64,000 nucleotides of DNA from Pseudoxanthomonas wuyuanensis (GTDB taxonomy: Bacteria > Pseudomonadota > Gammaproteobacteria > Xanthomonadales > Xanthomonadaceae): contig NZ_OCND01000009.1 in assembly GCF_900215535.1 (NCBI RefSeq), positions 1-64,000 of the forward strand. Reading direction: 5' to 3'. Positions 9,066 through 20,355 of the stretch are shown here, one piece after another (position 1 is the first letter of the stretch; every line of letters starts with the position of its first letter). A program made the translations under genes and the position numbers. Under the pieces are notes generated by a model. It did no database searches. It saw only the letters and a program-made list of their open reading frames with translations, and was not told the origin of the DNA.

Positions 9066-9103
9066 ATTCCACATAGATGTTCCCCGCACTTGGGAGAAGA
9101 ACC

Positions 9104-9139
9104 AAAAAAGCGACGGGCGGCCCGTTGCCAGGCCGCCCG
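9104..9139 (-). terminator. Rho-independent terminator of the H-NS-family gene
   Basis: Read leftward, a 9-bp stem CGGGCGGCC/GGCCGCCCG with an 8-nt loop is followed by six T residues. It lies about 60 bp after the stop codon of the leftward H-NS-family gene. Confidence 0.75.
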
Positions 9140-9196
9140 CTGCGATGATTCAAGCGATTATCCGGTAGCAATGAGATTTCCAGGCTACCGGCGGGC

Positions 9197-9574
9197 TTAC
9201 TTGCCTTTCTTGATCAGGAAATCTTCCGGCTTCTTGCCCTTGGCGGTCAGCGCGGCCATCCAGCGCGGCTGCTTGCCGCGGCCGGTCCAGGTTTCCTTGG
9301 GATTGGCCGGGTTGCGGTACTTGGGCGCGACTTTGCCGAGTTTGCGGCCTGCCCGCGAACCCGGCTTGGCCACAGCCTTGCGGCCGCGTCCGGAACCGTT
9401 GCTGGCGCCGAACAGTTCCTCGAGCGTATAACCCTCGGCCTTTGCGAACTTGGTGATCTTGCTGCGGATGGTCGCAATGGGCGTGCGCTTGGCGAGTTTG
9501 TTCTGTTGCTGTTTCGCCTGGGTAATCAGCGTGCTGAGCTCTTTGGCGGAAAGGCCACGCAAGTCAATCGACAT
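9197..9574 (-). CDS. H-NS family nucleoid-associated protein
   Basis: The 125-residue basic protein has an N-terminal helical oligomerisation region. Its C-terminal DNA-binding motif is of the H-NS/StpA/Bv3F type: YRNPANPKETWTGRGKQPRW at about residues 92-111. H-NS proteins bind AT-rich DNA and silence foreign or stress genes. The ATG at 9574 is preceded by GGAGAG at good spacing, so the upstream in-frame ATG at 9586 is rejected. The central part carries many Lys, Arg and Gly residues. It has its own promoter (9640-9668) and terminator (9104-9139), so it is probably monocistronic. Confidence 0.88.
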   Translation of the reverse strand: MSIDLRGLSAKELSTLITQAKQQQNKLAKRTPIATIRSKITKFAKAEGYTLEELFGASNGSGRGRKAVAKPGSRAGRKLGKVAPKYRNPANPKETWTGRGKQPRWMAALTAKGKKPEDFLIKKGK

Positions 9575-9639
9575 CAATCTCTCCAAATCGGAAGGGATGG
9601 AACCTGTTCAACACCGAACGTGTTCGACTCAGGAACGTG

Positions 9640-9668
9640 ATGATAGTCGACGAAAATAAAACCGTCAC
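9640..9668 (-). promoter_or_regulatory. Sigma-70-type promoter of the H-NS-family gene
   Basis: On the leftward strand, -35 GTGACG (9668-9663) and -10 TATCAT (9645-9640) are separated by 17 bp in a locally AT-rich patch. This predicts a 5' leader of about 60 nt before the ATG at 9574. Confidence 0.6.
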
Positions 9669-9691
9669 AGGACAATGGCCATTAATGCGGG

Positions 9692-9711
9692 AAAACGTGA
9701 GGTTACTCACG
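9692..9711 (-). terminator. Terminator of proS
   Basis: Read leftward, the stem CGTGAG/CTCACG with a 4-nt loop is followed by TTTT, about 20 bp after the proS stop codon. Confidence 0.6.
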
Positions 9712-9730
9712 CTTCTCCGCATTATCCGGT

Positions 9731-11425
9731 TCAGCCCGCCAGACGCGCCAACAATTGCTCGCGGCTCAGATTCTCCGCATTTTCTGCCCGGCGCGCGCGA
9801 TATTCGAATGCGCCTGCGGCCAGCCCGCGCTCGGAGACCACGATGCGGTGGGGAATGCCGATCAATTCGATATCGGCAAACATCGGGCCCGGACGCAATC
9901 CGCGATCGTCCATTACCGCGTCGATGCCGGCGGCCTGCAGCTCGTCGAACAACTGCTGCGCGGCGTCGTTGACGGCGGCATCGCCCTTGGGGTTGATCGT
10001 GCAGATCGCCACCGTCCACGGCGCCATCGGTTCGGGCCAGATAATGCCGTTGTCGTCGTGATTCTGTTCGATGGCCGCCGCGACGATGCGCGAGATGCCA
10101 ATGCCGTAACAGCCCATCGCAGGCACTGCCGCCTTGCCGTTCTCGTCCAGCACGGTGAATTGCATCGATTCGCTGTATTTACGGCCGAGCTGGAACACAT
10201 GGCCTACCTCGATGCCGCGGACGATGCGGATCTGGCCGCCGTCCTGCGCGCGTTCGCCTTCGACCACATTGCGGATGTCGGCCACCCGATCCGGTTCGGG
10301 CAGATCGCGCGCCCAATTGACGCCGGCGATATGAAAACCGCGCTCGTTGGCGCCGACCACAAAATCGGCCATCGCCGCGACATCGCGATCGGCAACCACA
10401 CGGATGGGCTTTATGGCGTTCAACGGGCCCAGGAAGCCGGGCTCGCTGCCCAGGTATTCGGCGATTTCCGCCTCGCTGGCGAGCCGGTAATCGGCCAGTC
10501 CCGGCACCTTGGCCAGCTTGATTTCGTTGACCATATGATCGCCGCGCACCAGCGCCAGCACGAAGCCGTCGTCGGTCATCAGCGCCACCGACTTGACCGT
10601 GCGCTGCAGCGCGATGCCCAGCAGCGCGGCAACCTCTTCGCAGGTCTTCTGCGTGGGCGTGGCCACCTTGCGCATGTCTTCGCCGGCCGCCGGGCGCGGG
10701 CCGGGTGCGGCCGCCTGTGCGGTTTCGACGTTGGCGGCGTAATCCGAGCCGGTGGAGAAGGCGATGGCGTCTTCGCCGGAATCGGCCAGCACATGGAACT
10801 CCTGCGACGCGTCGCCGCCGATGGCGCCGGAATCGGCCTGCACCGCGCGGAAATCCAGGCCAAGACGGCTGAACACGCGGCTGTAGGCGGCGTGCATGTT
10901 GCGGTACTCGCGAACCAGATCTTCGTTGGTGATGTGGAAGGAGTACGCATCCTTCATCAGGAACTCGCGCGCGCGCATCACGCCGAAGCGCGGCCGGATT
11001 TCATCGCGGAACTTGGTCTGGATCTGGTAGAAATTGACCGGCAGCTGCTTGTAGCTGCTCAGTTCCTGGCGCGCGAAATCGGTGACCGCTTCCTCGGCGG
11101 TGGGGCTGTAGCAGTATTCGGCTTCCTTGCGGTCCTTGATCTTCAACAGCTGGTCGCCGAATTTCTCCCAGCGCCCGCTCTCCTGCCACAGCTCGCGCGG
11201 CTGGATGGTGGGCATCTGCATTTCGACGGCGCCGGCGCGGTCCATCTCTTCGCGGACGATCGCCTCCACCTTGCGCAGCACCCGCAGGCCCAGCGGCGAC
11301 CACGTATACAGGCCCGAGGCGAGCTTGCGGATCATGCCGGCGCGCAGCATCAGCCGGTGGCTGACCAGTTCGGCATCGGCCGGGGTTTCCTTGGTGGTGC
11401 GGAGGTGGAAGCGCGAAAGACGCAT
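9731..11425 (-). CDS. proS: Prolyl-tRNA synthetase
   Basis: This class II aminoacyl-tRNA synthetase of 564 residues charges tRNA-Pro. It is the bacterial ProS type, with the editing (INS) domain inserted between motifs 2 and 3 (about residues 240-380). Class II motif 2 is seen in the region [19 protein letters not shown] and motif 3 in [10 protein letters not shown]. The start [19 protein letters not shown] is the canonical beginning. Length and domain order are normal. A terminator follows the stop codon. Confidence 0.97.
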   Translation of the reverse strand: MRLSRFHLRTTKETPADAELVSHRLMLRAGMIRKLASGLYTWSPLGLRVLRKVEAIVREEMDRAGAVEMQMPTIQPRELWQESGRWEKFGDQLLKIKDRKEAEYCYSPTAEEAVTDFARQELSSYKQLPVNFYQIQTKFRDEIRPRFGVMRAREFLMKDAYSFHITNEDLVREYRNMHAAYSRVFSRLGLDFRAVQADSGAIGGDASQEFHVLADSGEDAIAFSTGSDYAANVETAQAAAPGPRPAAGEDMRKVATPTQKTCEEVAALLGIALQRTVKSVALMTDDGFVLALVRGDHMVNEIKLAKVPGLADYRLASEAEIAEYLGSEPGFLGPLNAIKPIRVVADRDVAAMADFVVGANERGFHIAGVNWARDLPEPDRVADIRNVVEGERAQDGGQIRIVRGIEVGHVFQLGRKYSESMQFTVLDENGKAAVPAMGCYGIGISRIVAAAIEQNHDDNGIIWPEPMAPWTVAICTINPKGDAAVNDAAQQLFDELQAAGIDAVMDDRGLRPGPMFADIELIGIPHRIVVSERGLAAGAFEYRARRAENAENLSREQLLARLAG

Positions 11426-11515
11426 GCGGGAGGATTCGCCAGGTAGAAAACCGCTATTTTGCCAGCGTTGGCGCGCGAATGTGGCGGTGGAGCCAGGTTT
11501 GGCGCCCGCGCGTGC

Positions 11516-11701
11516 CTATCCGGCAGGACTTGAGCCCGCGTGGCCCTGTACGAAGACGGCCGGCGTCGGCTCACGCTCGATGCGCTGGTAGGGACGGTCC
11601 GGCGGCGGTTGTTCGGTGATGTGCAGGGCGCCGGCGGCGTTGCGCCAGCGGAGCAGCGAAGGGCGGGCTTCTTTTGCCGGCACCGCCCAGAACGCTCGCA
11701 T
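11516..11701 (-). CDS. Small DUF4124-like protein
   Basis: The 61-residue protein has a core LLRWRNAAGALHITEQPPP followed by PYQRIE. This matches the DUF4124 signature (a Tyr/Arg-Trp core, then Gly, His/Tyr and Pro-Pro) found in many envelope proteins of this family. Unlike the full-length neighbour it has no evident signal peptide. It starts 18 bp after the DUF4124 gene, so it may be a co-transcribed paralogue or a decayed duplicate. Function is unknown. Confidence 0.5.
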   Translation of the reverse strand: MRAFWAVPAKEARPSLLRWRNAAGALHITEQPPPDRPYQRIEREPTPAVFVQGHAGSSPAG

Positions 11702-11719
11702 GGCCGGCCGGGTGGCGCA

Positions 11720-12124
11720 TCAGTTGCTGCAGTATGCCTTGACCGCCGCTTCGGCAAGCCCGCGCTGGTTTTCGCGCTGGGCGTTGTCCAGCGCCTGCCC
11801 GCTGGTCTTGCCGTCTTCGCCCAGCTGGTGCACCGGGGCGCTGCCCTGCAGTACTTCCAGGTTGCGGCGGGCGGTGGTGCATTGCGGGTTCTCGACCGAC
11901 TTGCCGGTCGGTTCGGCGGCCTGGACAGGGCCGCCCTGATTGTCGATGCGGCGGTCCTTGTATTGCTCGTTGCCGGGTGGCTTGTCCGAGTAATGGGTGA
12001 CGCCCTGGGCGTCCTTCCACTGGTAGACCTGGCCGGCGCTGGCCAGCGTGGCGGTGCCGGCGAGAGCAAGGAAGGCGCAGGTGCCCAGCCAGTGACGGGG
12101 CCGGGAAGCGGGCAGGTCGCGCAT
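11720..12124 (-). CDS. DUF4124 domain secreted protein
   Basis: This 134-residue protein has a signal peptide (hydrophobic stretch about 13-30, ending ASAG). The DUF4124 core QVYQWKDAQGVTHYSDKPP follows directly. The rest is polar, with a Cys near the middle and another near the C-terminus (CTTARR, AYCSN) that could pair in the periplasm. The domain occurs in many Xanthomonas-type periplasmic proteins of unknown role. It diverges from pssA across about 100 bp and is followed by a second, shorter DUF4124-like gene. Confidence 0.75.
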   Translation of the reverse strand: MRDLPASRPRHWLGTCAFLALAGTATLASAGQVYQWKDAQGVTHYSDKPPGNEQYKDRRIDNQGGPVQAAEPTGKSVENPQCTTARRNLEVLQGSAPVHQLGEDGKTSGQALDNAQRENQRGLAEAAVKAYCSN

Positions 12125-12209
12125 GGCGATATCCGGGGGTAACCAGGGTGGGCTGCGATTGCAGCATCCTGCGGCGGGGCTGGCAAGTCGGGACCGGCAC
12201 CGGTTGGGC

Positions 12210-12215
12210 TAAACT
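12210..12215 (+). promoter_or_regulatory. Putative -10 box of pssA (leaderless candidate)
   Basis: TAAACT ends 7 bp before the ATG at 12223. Transcription would start at about the start codon. No Shine-Dalgarno sequence lies upstream. Confidence 0.4.
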
Positions 12216-12222
12216 GCGACCT

Positions 12223-12999
12223 ATGGACGAAATCAAGCCGCCTCCGCGTTCGCGCGGCATCTACCTGCTGCCCAATCTGTTTACCACTGCGGGCCTGTTT
12301 GCCGGCTTTTACGCGATTATCGCCGCGGCCAACGGACAGTTCGTCACTGCCGCGGTGGCGGTATTCATCGCCGGACTGATGGACGGCATCGACGGCCGGG
12401 TGGCCCGGCTGACCGGCACCAGCAGCGATTTCGGCGTGCAGTACGACTCGCTGGCCGACCTGGTCAGTTTCGGCCTGGCGCCGGCGTTGGTGATGTACCA
12501 CTGGTCGCTGTCGGCGCTGAAGTTCGACGGCAGCGTGATGGGTCGGGTCGGCTGGGTGGTGGCGTTTCTGTATGCGGCCTGCGCGGCATTGCGGCTGGCG
12601 CGCTTCAACACCCAGGTCGGTACGGTGGACAAGCGCTGGTTCGTCGGTCTGGCCAGCCCGGCGGCAGCCGGTCTGATGATGTCGTTCGTGTGGGCGTTCG
12701 CCGATGGCGCGCTGGGCTGGAGCGGCGAGGAACTGCGCTACGTGGCGCTGACGGTGACCCTGGTGGCGGCGTTGCTGATGGTCAGCCGGATCCGTTTCTG
12801 GAGCTTCAAGGGCACCGGCGAAGGCGGCGCCAAGGCGGACAAGGTGCCGTTCGTGGTGCTGATTCTGGCAGCGGTGGGCATAGCGGTGTTGTTCATCGAT
12901 CTGCCGCGGGTGCTGTTTGCGATAGGCGTGCTGTATGCGCTGTCCGGCCCGCTGGGCTGGCTGTGGCAGCGGAGCCGTCGCAGCGAGGCGGTGCGGTGA
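12223..12999 (+). CDS. pssA: CDP-diacylglycerol-serine O-phosphatidyltransferase
   Basis: The 258-residue integral membrane enzyme joins serine to CDP-diacylglycerol to make phosphatidylserine, the precursor of phosphatidylethanolamine. The CDP-alcohol phosphatidyltransferase motif D-G-x2-A-R-x8-G-x3-D-x3-D is complete: DGRVAR, then G, then D and D in QYDSLAD, at about residues 50-73. The N-terminal LPNLFTTAGLFAGF is typical of the membrane-bound subclass II PssA (Bacillus/Helicobacter type), not the E. coli peripheral enzyme. Downstream genes overlap it in GTGA junctions. Confidence 0.93.
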   Translation: MDEIKPPPRSRGIYLLPNLFTTAGLFAGFYAIIAAANGQFVTAAVAVFIAGLMDGIDGRVARLTGTSSDFGVQYDSLADLVSFGLAPALVMYHWSLSALKFDGSVMGRVGWVVAFLYAACAALRLARFNTQVGTVDKRWFVGLASPAAAGLMMSFVWAFADGALGWSGEELRYVALTVTLVAALLMVSRIRFWSFKGTGEGGAKADKVPFVVLILAAVGIAVLFIDLPRVLFAIGVLYALSGPLGWLWQRSRRSEAVR

Positions 13000-13409
13000 G
13001 CGCGGTTGCGCCGCAGGCGCTGTGGTCGGCGCAGCAGCAGGTCTGGCTGTCGGCACTGGGCCATACCCTGTACCTGCAGGGGGCATTGCCGGAGATGCCG
13101 CTCGAGGCGGCCGCACCGGCTCCTCGACCGACCTCTCCCGCACCGGCATCGCGGGCCGCGGCGCCTACGGCGTCGGCAGCATCGACGGCCGTCCGGCAGC
13201 CAGCCGCGCCGCGGCGCGGCGGCTCGCGCTTGCCGGATCGGCTGCATTTCGCGTTGATCCGCGCCTCCGGCTGCAATCCCAATGCGCCGGGGGCGGCGGA
13301 GCTGTTCGCCAGTTGGCCGCCGTCGTCGCAACTGCGCGGCAATCCTGCGGCCAAGCGGGCATTGTGGCCGCGCCTGCGCGCATTGCGTAAATCATCCGCG
13401 CAGACGTGA
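12996..13409 (+). CDS. Conserved-looking small protein between pssA and rimI
   Basis: A frame of 137 residues starts at GTG 12996, overlapping the pssA stop, and ends in a GTGA overlap with rimI. Both junctions support a real translated gene. It has three parts: a conserved-looking start (WSAQQQVWLSALGHTLY), an Ala/Pro-rich linker (about 35-75), and a C-terminal block (LPDRLHFALIRASGCNP, then LWPRLRALRK). The last block hints at a short folded domain. I do not recognise the family. Its position next to rimI suggests co-expression only. Confidence 0.65.
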   Translation: MSAVAPQALWSAQQQVWLSALGHTLYLQGALPEMPLEAAAPAPRPTSPAPASRAAAPTASAASTAVRQPAAPRRGGSRLPDRLHFALIRASGCNPNAPGAAELFASWPPSSQLRGNPAAKRALWPRLRALRKSSAQT

Positions 13410-13912
13410 GCGCGCTGAGTTCCGACGCTGCGCAAACCGCCATCGCGTTGCGGCCGATGCGCGAGTCGGACCTGGACGACGTGATGGCGATCGAGCAACG
13501 CGCCTATCCGTTCCCATGGACGCGCGGCATCTTCCGCGATTGCCTGAAGGCGCAATACCCGTCCTGGGTGATGACCGAACACGGTTGCGTGATCGGCTAC
13601 GGCATCATCAGTCTGGCTGCGGGCGAAGCGCATGTGCTGAACATCTGCACCGCGCCCGAACGCCAGGGCCGCGGGCATGGCCGCCGTCTGCTGCGCGCGC
13701 TGGTCGGCATGGCGCGCGATCAGCACGCCGAACGCATCTTCCTGGAAGTGCGCCCGTCCAATCCTCCCGCCATTGCGCTGTACCACAGCGAAGGCTTCAA
13801 CGAGATCGGCCGGCGCCCGCGCTACTACCCCGCCCGCGACGGACGCGAGGATGCGCTGGTGATGGCGATGGAACTGGTATCCGACGACATCACCCGGATG
13901 CCGCCGCTGTAG
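13406..13912 (+). CDS. rimI: Ribosomal-protein-alanine N-acetyltransferase
   Basis: This 168-residue GNAT enzyme matches RimI, which acetylates the N-terminal alanine of ribosomal protein S18. The acetyl-CoA-binding motif is in APERQGRGHGRRLL at about residues 77-90. The RimI-typical block LEVRPSNPPAIALYHSEGF and the motif RRPRYYP follow. The start is GTG 13406, overlapping the preceding stop; the first 15 residues are poorly conserved. It ends the pssA operon and is convergent with valS. Confidence 0.9.
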   Translation: MSALSSDAAQTAIALRPMRESDLDDVMAIEQRAYPFPWTRGIFRDCLKAQYPSWVMTEHGCVIGYGIISLAAGEAHVLNICTAPERQGRGHGRRLLRALVGMARDQHAERIFLEVRPSNPPAIALYHSEGFNEIGRRPRYYPARDGREDALVMAMELVSDDITRMPPL

Positions 13913-14051
13913 GGCCGGGCTTGGCCTGCCATTGCGACAGCTGCGCAAACGCTGATTGATGCCGGGTGCGGAAGCGTTTGCATCCGCCGGGCATTGCAAC
14001 CGTTACGCGATGTCGCTGGCATGAGAGGGCAATGGCGGGCCGGGGCCCGCC

Positions 14052-17057
<3,006 letters not shown>

Positions 17058-17175
17058 AGGGCGAGTAGGGAGTGAGTAGGAACGAGAAACGAGAGGGTGC
17101 TGCGGATGGACGGAGAACTAAAGGGGGCGACGAGGCGAAGGAATCGAAGCGGCCGCTTCCACTCGTTCCTGGCTT
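17058..17175. repeat. Heptamer repeats in the holC-valS spacer
   Basis: Starting a few bases before the valS ATG, a G/A-rich degenerate 7-bp repeat runs from about 17063 to 17097 (units GAGTAGG, GAGTGAG, TAGGAAC, GAGAAAC, GAGAGGG). A shorter C/T-rich block lies near the holC end (about 17155-17170), giving a partial inverted arrangement. Confidence 0.7.
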
Positions 17176-17601
17176 TTACATATCGTACTTGTTCACGGCA
17201 AAGCCGCGCGCCTTGTACTGCTTCCAGCGTTCGCGCAGCGGTTCGCGCGCCGCTGGATCTGCGGGGACCACTTCCAGCACGCGTTCGCAGGCACCTTCGA
17301 AGGCGGCGTCGCGCAGGTTGATCACCAGCGCGCGCGCCGGGGCGTCGAACTCCGGCGCGGCGATCAGCACCGGAGTCAGATCGTCTTCCTCATCGGTGCC
17401 GGCGATCTGGTGCGGGATGTAGGCCTCGTCGTCGAAGGCCCACAGCAGCTCGTCCAGCGCCTCGGCCTGCTCCGCGTCGCGCGCCAGGATCAGCGTCCAC
17501 AGGTTGGCGTCGTAGGCCTTGCGAGCCAGCTCGCAGACCAGCTTCAGCGGCTCGGTCAGGAACCGCGGCTTGGCGATCAGGTAGAAGTCGGCTCGGGGCA
17601 T
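17176..17601 (-). CDS. holC: DNA polymerase III chi subunit
   Basis: The 141-residue protein matches HolC, the clamp-loader accessory subunit that binds SSB and links the replicase to primed DNA. Typical features are the start MPRADFYLI and the stretch LWTLILARDAEQAEALDELLW. The C-terminal segment RERWKQYKARGF is also typical. The gene order pepA-holC-valS is the same as in E. coli. Both flanking spacers are filled with heptamer repeats, and no strong Shine-Dalgarno sequence precedes the ATG. Confidence 0.93.
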   Translation of the reverse strand: MPRADFYLIAKPRFLTEPLKLVCELARKAYDANLWTLILARDAEQAEALDELLWAFDDEAYIPHQIAGTDEEDDLTPVLIAAPEFDAPARALVINLRDAAFEGACERVLEVVPADPAAREPLRERWKQYKARGFAVNKYDM

Positions 17602-17697
17602 AAGGGCAGGAGTGAGTGGAGAGGAGTGAGAAGTGAGTGGGTGGCGGGAGCTTTTGCTCGCTTCTCACTTCTCTGCGCTCACTTCTCGCTTCGATCC
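17602..17697. repeat. Inverted heptamer repeat arms between pepA and holC
   Basis: G/A-rich 7-bp units (GGAGTGA, GTGGAGA, GGAGTGA, GAAGTGA) at about 17609-17643 face a C/T-rich inverted arm at about 17657-17692. This forms a long imperfect hairpin. The pepA stop codon and its last codons (Ser-Glu-Lys) fall inside the second arm, so the repeat supplies the end of the pepA coding sequence. Confidence 0.75.
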
Positions 17698-19157
17698 AGC
17701 AGCCACTGCGTCAGCAGCCCCACCGGCCGGCCGGTCGCCATGCCGCGCTTGCCCTCGTCGTTGGCGACGCCGGCGATGTCCAGGTGCGCCCAGCGCTGGC
17801 CTTCGGTAAAGCGGGCCAGGAAGCAGCCGGCGGTGATGGCGCCGGCCCAGCGGCCGCCGATGTTGTAGACGTCGGCGAAGGTGGAATCGAGCATGCCCTG
17901 GTATTCGTCCCACAGCGGCAGGCGCCAGGCGCGGTCGAACACCTGTTCGCCGGCGGCCAGCAGCTCGTTGGACAGATCGTCGTGCTTGCTCATCAGGCCC
18001 GAGGCGTAGCGCCCCAGCGCCACCATGCAGGCGCCGGTCAGCGTGGCCACGTCGATCAGCGCCTCGGGCTTGAAGCGTTCGGCGTAGGTCAGCGCATCGC
18101 ACAGGATCAGGCGGCCTTCGGCGTCGGTATTGCCGACCTCGATGGTCTTGCCGGACATGCTGGTGATGACATCGGAAGGACGGTAGGCGTTGCCGTCGAT
18201 GGCGTTCTCCACCGCCGGTACCACCACCACCAGGTTGACCGGCAGTCGCATCGTGACGGTGGCAACGAAGGTACCGATGACGTTGGCGGCACCGCACATG
18301 TCGTACTTCATTTCCTCGATGCCGCCCTGCGTCTTCAGGTTGACGCCGCCGGTGTCGAAGGTGATGCCCTTGCCGACCAGCACGTAGGGCTTGGCGTCTG
18401 CCTGGCCCCCGGTCCATTTCAGCACCACCAGCCGCGGCCGGTTGGCCGAGCCGCGGGCCACCGCCAGCAGCGAGCCCATGCCCAGTTCCTCCATCTGCGC
18501 TTCGTCCAGGATTTCGGCTTCGGCGCCGGCATGCTCGGCGGCGAACGCCTGGGCCCGGTCGGCGACATAGGCCGGGTTGCAGATGTTGGGCGGCAGGTTG
18601 CCCAACTCGCGGGCGAACTTGACGCCGGCGGCGATGGCCTGGCCCTGCTGCAGCGCCTGCGCGTCGTCGCCGCTGACCGCCAGCTGCTTCAGGCCGGGGT
18701 CGTCGTTCTTCTTCTTGCCCAGCGTGGCGGTATAGCGGTAGCAGGCGTGATCGCTGGCGATCACCGCCTGGCGGATCTTCCACGCGCTGTCGCGGTCCTT
18801 GACCTCGACCTCGCTCAGCGTGAACAGCGCGCTGGCGACCGGACCGAGCTTCAGCGCGCGGGCGGCATCGCCGACCGCCTTCAGGTACTGGGCGACCCCG
18901 AACTTGCCCGTATCGCCCAGGCCCACCACCAGCACGCGCGCCGCGGTCACCCCGGGCAGGTCGTGCAGCAGGGCGGTCTTGCCGGTCTTGCCGCTGATGT
19001 CGCCGCGCTCGGCCAGGGCCTTCAGCCTGCCGCCGCTGGCCGCGTCGATGGCCTCGGCGGCAGGGGTCAGGGTCTTGTCGGCGTAGGCGCCGACCACGAT
19101 GCAATCGAAAGCGGCCGCGGCCGGCGCATCGTGGTTCAGGGTGAATTCCAGGGTCAT
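17679..19157 (-). CDS. pepA: Leucyl aminopeptidase
   Basis: This 492-residue M17 metallopeptidase removes N-terminal residues from peptides. In E. coli PepA also binds DNA in Xer recombination. The signature NTDAEGRL is intact at about residues 340-347. The upstream metal-binding stretch [11 protein letters not shown] is also present. The ATG at 19157 ([12 protein letters not shown]) is the natural start. Its C-terminus ends [13 protein letters not shown], with the last residues read from a heptamer repeat arm. It heads the pepA-holC-valS operon and diverges from lptF. Confidence 0.96.
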   Translation of the reverse strand: MTLEFTLNHDAPAAAAFDCIVVGAYADKTLTPAAEAIDAASGGRLKALAERGDISGKTGKTALLHDLPGVTAARVLVVGLGDTGKFGVAQYLKAVGDAARALKLGPVASALFTLSEVEVKDRDSAWKIRQAVIASDHACYRYTATLGKKKNDDPGLKQLAVSGDDAQALQQGQAIAAGVKFARELGNLPPNICNPAYVADRAQAFAAEHAGAEAEILDEAQMEELGMGSLLAVARGSANRPRLVVLKWTGGQADAKPYVLVGKGITFDTGGVNLKTQGGIEEMKYDMCGAANVIGTFVATVTMRLPVNLVVVVPAVENAIDGNAYRPSDVITSMSGKTIEVGNTDAEGRLILCDALTYAERFKPEALIDVATLTGACMVALGRYASGLMSKHDDLSNELLAAGEQVFDRAWRLPLWDEYQGMLDSTFADVYNIGGRWAGAITAGCFLARFTEGQRWAHLDIAGVANDEGKRGMATGRPVGLLTQWLLDRSEK

Positions 19158-19182
19158 TGAGCAGATTCCATGGTCAGTTCCG

Positions 19183-19188
19183 TACAAT
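19183..19188 (+). promoter_or_regulatory. Putative -10 box upstream of lptF
   Basis: TACAAT lies in the 118-bp pepA-lptF divergent region, giving a leader of about 80 nt. A TTGAGC at 19157-19162 is 20 bp upstream, which is wide for a -35. Confidence 0.4.
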
Positions 19189-19275
19189 CGCGGGTTACCG
19201 GCGGAAGTCGGCGCGCGTTTGCGCTACCGCCGCCCGATCGCCAGCGAACGAACCCTGGATTGTAAATCAAGCACG

Positions 19276-20355
19276 ATGCCGAAGCTGGACCGCTACCTTT
19301 TCCGTGAATTCACCCAGAGCTTCCTGGCGACGCTGATCATCCTGTTGATGGTCAGCGTGGGCGGGGTCATGGCCGATCTGCTGGGCAAGGTGGCCGATGG
19401 CAGGGTGCCGGCGCGGCTGCTGCTGTCGCAACTGGGCCTGCAGTTCCTCGGCTACATGCCTTATATCGTGCCGTTGGCGCTGATGCTGGGACTGCTGCTG
19501 TCGTTCTCGCGGCTGTACCGGGACTCGGAAATGGCGGTGCTGACCGGCATCGGGGTGGGGCCGGCGCGGCTGCTGAAACCGTTGCTGCTGCTGGTGGTGC
19601 CGGTGGTGCTGCTGGTCGGCGCGTGCTCGCTGTGGCTGGGGCCGTGGGCGCTGCGCACTGCCGATTCGATGCTGGAGCAGGCCAACCGCAGCCTGGTGGT
19701 GTCGGGCCTGGATGCAGGCAAGTTCACCGTGCTGTCCAGCGGTGCGGTGGTCTACATCGGCGGTCTTTCCGATGACGGCACCCGGTTGCAGCGGGTGTTC
19801 ATGCATCGGCAGAAAGACGACCGCATCGATGTGGTCACCGCCAAGTCCGGGCAGATGTTCTTCGAAGGCGAGCGCAGCCGCTATCTGCGGCTGGAGGACG
19901 GCTTCCGGGTCGAGGGGCCGGCCGATCAGGGGCTGGATTACCGGCTGATGCGCTATGCCAGCAACGAAGTGGCGCTGCCGGAGCGGGCCGACACCATGGA
20001 GCAGGACGACCCGCAGCGGTCGACCACGCTGGCGCTGCTGGGCGATGAACGCCCCGCGGCCAATGCGCAGCTGCACGCCCGCCTGACGCCGCCGTTGCTG
20101 GCGCTGGCATTCGCGCTGCTGACCCTGCCGTTGTCGCGCAGCGCGCCGCGGCAGACCCGCTATGGCCGGGTCATGCTGGGTTTCCTGGCCTACCTGGTCG
20201 GCGTCAGCCTGATGTTCAACGGCACCCAGCTGCTGGCCGACGGCAAGCTGCCCGGCGTGCTGGGCCTGTGGTGGCTGACCCTGCCGCTGCTGGCCGCCGC
20301 CGCCTGGTTCTACTGGCGCGACGGGCAGGTTTCCCGGCCGAGGCTGCGCGCATGA
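19276..20355 (+). CDS. lptF: LPS export permease LptF
   Basis: This 359-residue permease belongs to the LptB2FG ABC transporter that extracts lipopolysaccharide from the inner membrane. It has the YjgP/YjgQ layout. Two N-terminal membrane helices with a helical connection come first (start MPKLDRYLFREFTQSFLATL), then a third helix. A periplasmic beta-jellyroll domain of about 130 residues follows, then three C-terminal helices. The ATG at 19276 fits the family start. It overlaps lptG by an ATGA. The ATPase gene lptB is not in this window. Confidence 0.95.
   Translation: MPKLDRYLFREFTQSFLATLIILLMVSVGGVMADLLGKVADGRVPARLLLSQLGLQFLGYMPYIVPLALMLGLLLSFSRLYRDSEMAVLTGIGVGPARLLKPLLLLVVPVVLLVGACSLWLGPWALRTADSMLEQANRSLVVSGLDAGKFTVLSSGAVVYIGGLSDDGTRLQRVFMHRQKDDRIDVVTAKSGQMFFEGERSRYLRLEDGFRVEGPADQGLDYRLMRYASNEVALPERADTMEQDDPQRSTTLALLGDERPAANAQLHARLTPPLLALAFALLTLPLSRSAPRQTRYGRVMLGFLAYLVGVSLMFNGTQLLADGKLPGVLGLWWLTLPLLAAAAWFYWRDGQVSRPRLRA

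Noticed and set aside
8472..9171. Several short open frames in the spacer after the ThrE-like gene
   Set aside because: They follow repeat and palindrome sequence, lack ribosome sites and homologous-looking motifs, and overlap each other on both strands.
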